In this document: positions 56,557 through 64,000 of the stretch, piece by piece
Numbering within the stretch: position 1 is the stretch's first letter
How the letters are laid out: each line of letters starts with the position of its first letter
Assembly (NCBI RefSeq): GCF_963576675.1
Contig: NC_088916.1
Location: forward strand, 26,573,501 to 26,637,500
DNA length: 64,000 bases
From: Euphorbia lathyris
Lineage: Eukaryota; Streptophyta; Magnoliopsida; Malpighiales; Euphorbiaceae
Direction: 5' to 3'
The notes under the pieces: generated by a model
Told to the model about the DNA's origin: nothing
Database searches by the model: none
The model's input: only the letters and a program-made list of their open reading frames with translations
Translations under genes and position numbers: made by a program

Positions 56557-59500
56557 ATGTTGGGCAAGAATAGCTTAATGTTGCATGTTTTATGGGCTCT
56601 ACTCTTTTTCATCACTCATTCCTTGGCTGGCTCAAATTATGATTTTAGGGTAACTTCAACATTCTCTTCTACTCAAATCACGTCAGACAACAATGTTCAT
56701 ATGAATCTCAATGATTAAATGAATTTATAAATTAAGGTCCATGTGATCAAAACGGGTCTATGACACTGATGAAATTGTATTTGTGTAGGTGAGAGAAGCT
56801 TCTTATACTAGATTATGCTCCACAAAGAAAATCCTGACAGTAAATGGACAATTTCCAGGACCAACTATTCAGGTCCGAAAGGGTGAAACCATTTTCGTCA
56901 CTGTCTATAACAAGGGCAGATATAATATTACTATCCACTGGTAATATACTATTCGATTAGAGTTCGAATCGTGGAGATGAAAATGCAGATATATTGTAAA
57001 TTAGTGTAATTTTGCAGGCACGGAGTGAAGCAACCTCGGAATCCATGGTCAGATGGTCCAGAATACATAACACAATGTCCTATCAAACCAGGAGGAGAAT
57101 TCAAGCAAAAGCTGATATTTTCAATGGAGGAAGGAACTCTTTGGTGGCATGCTCATAGCAACTGGTCACGTGCTACGGTTCATGGTGCTATCTTTATCTA
57201 TCCAAACCATGGAAATCATTATCCTTTTCCTCTTCCTGTTGCCGAGGTGCCTATCATTTTAGGTAAATATATATATAGACTTTTTTTTCAGAAATTGAAT
57301 TAAGTTTTGAGGCCATCTTATATTATGTATCCTTATGAATGTGCAGGAGAATGGTGGAAGAGAGATGTGATGGAAGTTTTTAAAGATTTTGTACGGTCAG
57401 GAGGAAATCCAAATGTGTCTGATGCTTTTACTATTAATGGTCAGCCTGGTGATTTATACCCTTGCTCATCATCAGGTATAAATGTATTTTTATTTTTAGA
57501 CCATATGTTCACTCCATATTTCATACTTCAAACTCTATTTATAATCAACCAACAATTACTCCATTTAGAATTCCAAAAAGAATATTTTTTCCATATATAT
57601 TATTTTCATTTTTTTAAAATTGTATTTAAAATTAATTTTTTTATCATGTTTTGGTGTCTATTTCTATTTCTAAGTACGTATATATCTACAAACTTAATTT
57701 ATACACGGACATATGAAATATAAACACAATAAATTAGAAAACATAACTTTTAAATACAAAAAAAAAAAATATTTTAATAAAAAAATTTGGAAAAATGAAC
57801 CCACTTCATAAATAGAGCACAAACCCATTTAGAGTATGGGTTGGAATTTTTCTTAATTAGTTGTTTTTAATGTGGGTCATTAATTTAATGTCAATTGTTA
57901 TGGTAACAAAGTCAAACTCACATTTGCTTCAAGAAAAAAAGAAAGTCAAACTGACATTTCCATATTTTCTATTACAATAGTTTAATTTAACGCAAATAGT
58001 TATTTTTCATACATATAAATAACCCTGGATTTTGTCAATTTATAAAAGCATGAAAACCAATATATGTTAATTTTCTTTAATACTTTTCTCTAAATATAAT
58101 TAAATGGTATATATTTTTCAAAACCCCCATGCACAAATAATCTAGGAGAAGACATATATATTACTTTTAGAGATAAGTTATAAAAATAGGCTCAACTGTC
58201 ACGTTTACTCCTGGTGTGGTGGTAAAGAGTTCTAAGATTGACAAATTGAGTCAATTTCATCAAATAATTCATCAAATTATTTTCTTAGTCATTAATCTTT
58301 TCATCTACATGTATGTCGTTTCACGACTCATCACTAACATATCACAAATTTATGAATAGACGTGAAAAAAATAAAAAAATAAATTATATCGATTTTTTGT
58401 ATCAGTTTGAAAAAAAAATTAAATATTTTTACCGAATTAAAAATATTAGTCTTTAATTCTATTGTTAAATCACATTTTTGTGAAAGTTTTTTAGGATTAA
58501 TTGATATGACCATATTAAATATTAACCTTAAATTCTAATTTTAGCTAAAAAAAATCTATATTTTATAACTGTGTCTGAAATAGACTTAAATTCACAACTT
58601 TCATGGTAAAATTGCTTTTAGTTGCACTATTTTTGTCACACCCGACCCTAAACGACCTCAATCGGCATCGGGTGTGAAATAGAAAGATCACAATCGACAC
58701 TTAATATCGATATTCCTCAATTACTATCAACCTTAGATCCGAAGAATTTAACCTAGAGCTCTGATACCAAACTGTCACACCCGACCCTAAACGACCTCAA
58801 TCGGCATCGGGTGTGAAATAAAAAGATCACAATCGACACTTAAGAAGCCTCAACATATTTACCAACTTCATCATATTACAATTAAATACTAAAGTTCTAA
58901 CCATAATTCTAACAATAAGCAACAACTTACGATCCTCGTCTAATCGGTCGATAACCTTCTCTCTATCATGTACTTTCTCACCTAAAAACATTAAAACATT
59001 TAAAAACGTGAGATAAAAATCTCAGTAAGAAACTATCAGCTACAAAAACCAACTTTACTTAACATAGCTACACATATACATTGATAAAGGGATTTAATCA
59101 AAACCTTATAAAATATACTCAAAACTTAAGTTCATATATAGTCAAAGTAGTAAACCAAAACCATAAAACTATATAATCTTGTATCCATTCTTTAGTTCAA
59201 AACCTTATAAAATATTGTAATCAAATAAGTGTTTTATCAAACCAACTCGTATTTAATCAAACGTAAAACCTTATATCAAAATCAATCATAACCGAAAACA
59301 TAATCCAAATGAATTTAAAACATGGTATCCATCATCGAGTTTCTCCCCTTAAGTATCAATCCATAACCACATATATAGTCGAAACGTCTCTTAACATTGC
59401 CTATCTCATATGGTCTTACCCAACACTTCGCTGCCATACCCAATAGGTCTTCAGACTGTGTACACATGCCATGTCCCTCACTGAACATGGTCTTCCAATA

Positions 59501-61796
59501 TAAAACCACCGATCCGGATAGGAGTAAGTCATAACATTGAGTTAGAGATATAGAGAATTGTCTATATAGGTGGTGTTGAAAAATCAGATTCGTACCTGAA
59601 TCTTGTGATGCATTGTTAGACCAGATCTAGGCCGAATCTTTCATAGATTCCTAAATGAAAGTTCTTTATTGTTGTCTTACGTTTCCAGGGGTTTTTGAAT
59701 CGCCTTAATCGGACTCCGTATGAAAAAGTTATGCTGGAAATGACATATGTTGGCCATTTTAGTTTTAAACCAAAATTTGGTTTTTGTTTGATTTTTCTCC
59801 TTAGTATGACTTGGAATTGATATTTGAAAGTTTAATAGTTAGCTTAAAAATATACGTATCTCAGATGTGAAGTAAGGTTAGGAGACTTTGAAATGATACG
59901 ATGAGTTTTGAAGTTAATATATATGTGATTAAGAAAGCGAAAATGTGGAGATGTTAATTAATTGTTTTGGAGGTTGATTAATTGGAGATTATGATAGGAG
60001 TTTAATAAGTTATGCAATCTTAATTTGAATAAATGATATTCGAATTTAAAGTACAGATCTATTGTTGAATTTTATCGGGTTGATGTTTAGAATTATTGAG
60101 AGTTATATAAATGATGTTTAGAGAGATACCGATGGTAGTGATCAATGAGAAGTGAAGTGGGAGAATATATTTGATGTTTGAGGAAATAATTAAGATATGA
60201 ATTTTGAAGACAAATTTTTCTGATCTTAAGCACAGTTTGAGATACTCGAATGGTCGAATCTCCGTAAATCAAAGAAACGGTGGAGAAACGGTTCAGAGAA
60301 AACTGATGAATTTACCAGGAATAGAAAAAGAAAAGAAAGGTAAAAAAAATAAGATGTAGATGATGTTCGAATTCTCAGGAATTTGGAATATATATCCAAA
60401 TTTGTCAAATATCACATTTGATCCTCCATCTTTCTATAATCTTTTAAAAATTATCTTAACTTTGAATTTACACATAAAATCATCGAATTAACTTCAAACT
60501 TTTCCTATAGCACCAAAGAAAAATCACACACCTAATAATTATAATATATATTACTATCAAGGCACGGACGTGACAATTTTACACATTAAAGGTGAAATTG
60601 CTTACGACGGTCAATGAATTTTGATCATGTAAATTGCAGGAACGTTCAAGCTAGAAGTAGAAACAGGCAAGACCTATCTACTCCGAATGATAAACGCTGC
60701 GATGAACGAAATTCTCTTTGTGGCAGTGGCGAGCCATACCCTAACGGTGGTCGGAGGAGATGCAAGCTACACAAAGCCATATACAAGTGATCACATAGCA
60801 ATATCTCCAGGACAAACCCTAGATGTTTTATTACATGCTAATCAAGTTCCGGGGCAATACTATATGGCTGCTAGGGCTTACTCAAGTAACCCTCTCATAG
60901 ATTTTAATAACTCAACCACAACTGCCATAATCCAATACAATGAGCCTCATCATCCATCTTCAACTACTCCGATCTTACCCGGACTTCCCGATTTCAACGA
61001 CACGGATGCTGCATTCGCCTTTTTGGGTAGCCTCAGGAGTTTAGCCAACAAAGAACATCCTGTTAATGTGCCCACAGACATTGATGCACATATTCTAACC
61101 ACTGTTTCTATTAACACATTTCCTTGCCCCGGAAATCGGCCGTGTGAAGGTCCAAATGATACTGTTTTGGCTGCAAGTATGAGCAATATAAGCTTTCAAT
61201 TACCTCCAATTGATATTCTTGAAGCTTATTATTACCATATTAAAGGGGTTTTTGGCTACGATTTTCCTAGCTATCCGCCGTTGATTTTCAATTTTACCGA
61301 CCCTTTTTTGCCGTTGGTATTACAAATACCGAGGAGAGGAACGGAAGCTAAAGTAATCCCTTTTAATTCCAGAGTGGAAATTGTTTTTCAAGGTACAAGT
61401 TTATTAGGTGGAATTGATCATCCTATGCATCTTCATGGATTTAGCTTCTATATTGTTGGAAGGGGATTTGGAAATTTTGATAAACATAAAGATCCTCTCA
61501 ATTACAATCTTGTTGATCCTCCGTTTAGAAATACTGTTACTGTGCCTATAAATGGCTGGGCTGCCGTCCGATTTATCGCGCGTAATCCTGGTAATTAACT
61601 ATTAATTAACATTATTATTACTAGTTATTAATTAAAGACTAATTTATTTATAATTAATTATACAGGGGTTTGGTTTCTACATTGTCATCTGGATAGGCAT
61701 CTTACTTGGGGTATGGACACTGTTATTATTGTTCCAAATGGGAAGAATTCCAATGAAAGGATGCTGCCTCCACCACCAAATATGCCTCCATGCTAA
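56557..61796 (+). CDS. Laccase (multicopper oxidase), 6 exons
   Basis: Secreted copper enzyme (EC 1.10.3.2 type) that oxidises phenolics with reduction of oxygen to water. Exons: 56557-56649, 56789-56940, 57018-57262, 57347-57475, 60640-61590, 61666-61796, with GT-AG borders and matching phases; 566 aa, the usual plant length. Residues 1-25 form a signal peptide ([17 protein letters not shown]). Copper ligands: HWHG (H81, H83), WWHAHSNW (H126, H128), HPMHLHG (H467, H470, H472) and HCHLDRH (H529, C530, H531, H535) with Met540 at the type 1 axial place. All ligands are present. The C-terminus [10 protein letters not shown] ends with Pro-Cys and is most like the LAC14/15 (TT10) group, but I infer this from that tail alone. 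Intron 4 (3,164 bp) is long because of inserted elements. Confidence 0.93.
58180..60625. mobile_element. TTAAGGTG-family MITE split by the LTR remnant
   Basis: 58180-58630 shows family words (AAATTGAGTCAATTT, AAATTATTTTCTTAGTCATT, ACCGAATTAAAAATATTAGTC) and ends at ATTGCTTTTAGTTGCA; 60581-60625 resumes with ACACATTAAAGGTGAAATTG. The LTR remnant lies between. Confidence 0.5.
58634..60575 (-). mobile_element. LTR-retroelement remnant in laccase intron 4
   Basis: Read on the minus strand: one LTR (60575 to 58777, TGTCACGTCC...GGGTGTGACA), then a PBS-like TTTGGTATCAGAGCTC, about 50 bp of leader, then only the last 76 bp of a second LTR (58709-58634). The flanks show the perfect 5-bp duplication ATTTT (58629-58633 and 60576-60580). 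It looks like one LTR with the interior and most of the other LTR deleted. It sits within a TTAAGGTG-family MITE in the intron. There is no coding content. Confidence 0.8.
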
Positions 61797-62470
61797 ATAT
61801 ATATATATAAATATGAGTATGGTATTGTTTAGTATGTTGTATGGGTGTATGCTTAATTAGAAGTTAATGTGATTTGTTACCTATATATTTATTCTTATCT
61901 GAAGATATGTTACAAATTTCGTAATTTTTGTAACTTTAATTTTATAAGTGAATTTTAATGTTCAATGCAAATTTTTGTTTCTTTTCTTCATATGCCATAA
62001 TGCCAGTATGATATATTTCAATATTTGAATTTCATATTTTTTTTATACAACACATATAGAACACAAGATAGTTTTTTTAACAAAATTCTCATCTATACAT
62101 GTGTTTATAATATGATAAGTTATAATATGATATATATGTGCATTAATGAGAAAATGAATACGGTGTGAAATTAACTCAACTTCAACTTGTTAACATTAGA
62201 CTTTAAATTTTACTATTTGTAATGTTAAGATTCAAATTGCTCGGATGACTTTCTTAAATTAAAATCTGATTTTTTTATTTAATTTCCTCATATTGAAATT
62301 GATATAGTCACGATTTTTATTTTATTTTTATGTGATTCTAAATAAATTTTTTTTTTTATTAAAGGATAGTTAACGAGAAAGCGCAGAAAAAAACAGACAT
62401 CCCAGTTGTGCAAAATACTCAAAACAAAACCATGTCAAAGATAGACCCATTTCAATAGAAACAATACATT
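61797..62470. other. Laccase 3' flank to nsLTP 3' flank
   Basis: The region between two convergent genes; AT-rich, with a TA dinucleotide tract right after the laccase stop codon. No other gene. Confidence 0.5.
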
Positions 62471-62476
62471 TTTATT
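62471..62476 (-). terminator. Polyadenylation signal of the nsLTP gene
   Basis: AATAAA on the minus strand, about 135 bp downstream of the predicted stop. Confidence 0.5.
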
Positions 62477-62610
62477 TAAAATAAACAATTATAAAAAGGA
62501 AATACATCGCCAACATCCAATGCTCTGCTCCCAAAGCTTTATTCGTACACTTTTAATCGTCATTAGTTGATTCTGATGAAAAAAAATAAGAATAAAGTTA
62601 AAATTCAATA

Positions 62611-62999
62611 TCAGTAACTGAAATATCAAGAACATTAATAAAAAAAACTTACTGTTGGCAATTAGTGGTTTTGGAGATGGGAATATTGATATCAAGTCCA
62701 CACTTGTTAGGAAGAGAGGAGGCAGCTTTGTCGTTAATTGGGAAGTGAGCGGCGGCTGACTTAACACAGTCGCATACAGCTCTCCGATCAGCGGTGGTCG
62801 GAGCTATTTTTTGCATGTTTTTGACTCCATTACAACATGTAGTTGGAGGACAACTGTCTTTCCCGGTGAGGAAGGGTATGCAAGTGGCCAAGTTTGAGTT
62901 TACTTCCTTACAATCAATGGCCTCTCCTTGCATTGCCAATGCCATTAACTGAATCATGGCTACAATTGCAACACCTGAAATTACCATTTTTACCTCCAT
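62611..62999 (-). CDS. Type 1 non-specific lipid transfer protein, 2 exons
   Basis: Small secreted protein that binds and moves lipids, tied to cuticle building and defence. Exon 1 (62999-62653) and exon 2 (62617-62611) join at GTAAGT/TTTCAG; exon 2 adds only part of a codon, one Tyr codon and TGA, so the C-terminus is NCQHY rather than NCQQ. The precursor is 117 aa: signal peptide to about residue 27 (ending QGEA), then a mature region of about 90 aa. Cysteines 30, 40, 55, 56, 76, 78, 100 and 114 give C-X9-C-X14-CC-X19-C-X-C-X21-C-X13-C, the type 1 pattern; Cys50 is a ninth, extra cysteine. An upstream ATG (63047) would sit too close to the TATA box, so 62999 is preferred. An intron just before the stop is known in this gene family. 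Confidence 0.9.
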
Positions 63000-63057
63000 T
63001 TTTTTGGAAACTTCAAATTTAGGCAAGAGAATGATGTTCAATTTCAAAACTCAATGT

Positions 63058-63072
63058 GTATATATATATATA
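63058..63072 (-). promoter_or_regulatory. TATA box of the nsLTP gene
   Basis: Alternating TA run on the minus strand about 60-75 bp upstream of the preferred start codon. Confidence 0.55.
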
Positions 63073-63094
63073 GGGTAGAAGGGATTGTAAAGAT

Positions 63095-63440
63095 GAAGTG
63101 AATATATAATTTCAGTTACATAATTTTGGAGTGTTGTGTGCTTTTTTAATGTCACATTTTCCACCTTTAACAGTAAAGCTATAGCTTTTGCATCATTTCA
63201 GTTTTCTCCTTCTATCTCACCGTTTCTCTCTCGTGACGGCTGATTCTTTCCGCACACATATCCTGGCCGGACTGATAAATCTCAACTTCTCTAATTGCCC
63301 CTTGCTCTGACACGAATAAATAAAGGATCAAATTATCATTAAAAGTTGGTATAAATGTCAACCCACTCCTTAAAATTAACATAAATGTCAAATTAATCCA
63401 TTATCAAATTAGTCCTCAAAATTATAATATATTTTTGACA
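63095..63440. other. Upstream DNA of the nsLTP gene
   Basis: Probable promoter region; a slightly GC-richer patch near 63220-63310 (TCTCGTGACGGCTGATTC). No reading frame. Confidence 0.4.
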
Positions 63441-63459
63441 AAAAACATCATGAGGCCCC

Positions 63460-63601
63460 CTGATCTTTCATTGTTTGATGCATTAAACCCTCGATCTTTT
63501 ATTTAGACACATTGAGCCTCTGATCTTTCACCATTTGGTGCATTATGCCCTCGATCTTTCATTTAGACACATTGAGCCCTTGATCTTTCATATATACGTG
63601 T
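63460..63601. repeat. Tandem repeat of about 70 bp
   Basis: Phrases GATCTTTCATTTAGACACATTGAGCC and CATTTGGTGCATTATGCCCTC recur about twice in a row, for example CGATCTTTTATTTAGACAC at about 63493 and CGATCTTTCATTTAGACAC at about 63554. Confidence 0.7.
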
Positions 63602-63633
63602 ATTAGATCCTTCCATAAATCAATTAATATATA

Positions 63634-64000
63634 GGTTTATTAAGGGCATGTTTGGTGTGACAACAAATGATGTTCTAAAAATAACAAATTCTAAAATAAA
63701 AAATATATTATACAAATTAATAAAAATAATTTAAATAATTTAAATAAAAAATAAAAAATTTATTGAACACAATAAAACCTTGTTTTTTTTTTTATAATTA
63801 TGTTCTAAAAATAAAAATAATGTTAAAATTGAAGCACATTTTGTGGAAATAAAAAGGTTAAGTTTATCAATAACAAGTAACTACAAACAACTGTTCATGA
63901 AAAGAGATTTTCGTGAAAAGCTCCAAAATGTTGCAATGTCCAGAGAAAATGCGAAACGCTACAGTTATATAAACCTAACCAAACATGCCCTTAATAAACC
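63634..64000. mobile_element. hAT-like MITE reaching the window edge
   Basis: Perfect 23-bp terminal inverted repeats: 63634-63656 (core GGGCATGTTTGGT) and 63978-64000 (core ACCAAACATGCCC). The interior matches the elements at 12808 and 16868 (TTATTGAACACAATAAAAC, GAAAAGCTCCAAAATG). The window stops exactly at the end of the repeat, so it may extend further. Confidence 0.7.

Noticed and set aside
63000..63047. Upstream ATG for the nsLTP
   Set aside because: Too close to the TATA run, and it would place 16 charged residues before a good signal peptide.

Overview
This window is AT-rich nuclear DNA of a flowering plant, almost certainly a eudicot. The signs are spliced genes with GT-AG introns, plant-specific families (laccase, nsLTP, alliinase-type aminotransferase, a plant elicitor peptide precursor), plant Ty1/copia, Ty3/gypsy, LINE and SINE elements, and Stowaway, hAT, Mutator and Helitron-type DNA transposons. 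No rRNA, tRNA, CRISPR or bacterial-type gene was seen. I cannot name the species.

Four host genes are supported. (1) A two-exon elicitor peptide precursor (PROPEP-like) on the minus strand at 8338-9280; its second exon, which carries the peptide, is too short to show up in ORF scans. (2) A five-exon tryptophan-aminotransferase-related (TAR/alliinase family) gene at 44421-46728, plus strand. (3) A six-exon laccase at 56557-61796, plus strand, with a 3.2-kb intron 4 holding an LTR-element remnant. (4) A type 1 non-specific lipid transfer protein at 62611-62999, minus strand, with an intron just before the stop codon. The reading frames of all four look intact.

The rest is mostly transposable elements. 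1-8300: a minus-strand Helitron, a Mutator-type MITE, a large fold-back element with mirrored hairpins, and a Stowaway MITE. 9500-19300: a patchwork of hAT and Mutator-type elements with clear 8- or 9-bp target duplications, an inverted-repeat MITE family present many times, and a possible organelle-derived insert. 19333-28641: an old copia 3' end split by a 7.1-kb gag-only gypsy element whose LTRs carry a striking array of an 11-bp CpG motif in pairs, followed by hAT elements. 28831-43730: a full-length LINE (perfect 15-bp target duplication) broken by a 9.5-kb copia element, which itself holds a SINE (perfect 14-bp duplication) and a GC-rich array of four hairpins in its leader. 46900-50500: a 5'-truncated LINE inside a GAGCTCG-rich repeat. 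50500-56500: MITEs, a long AAT microsatellite and gene-poor DNA. The right edge ends in a palindromic MITE.

The host genes are unrelated and do not form a pathway or operon, although PROPEP (immune signalling), laccase (wall or phenolic oxidation) and nsLTP (wall or cuticle lipids, defence) are all often linked to surface and defence biology. The element proteins carry stop codons and changed catalytic residues that look mostly like C-to-T or G-to-A decay, so none of the retroelements here appears able to move on its own.
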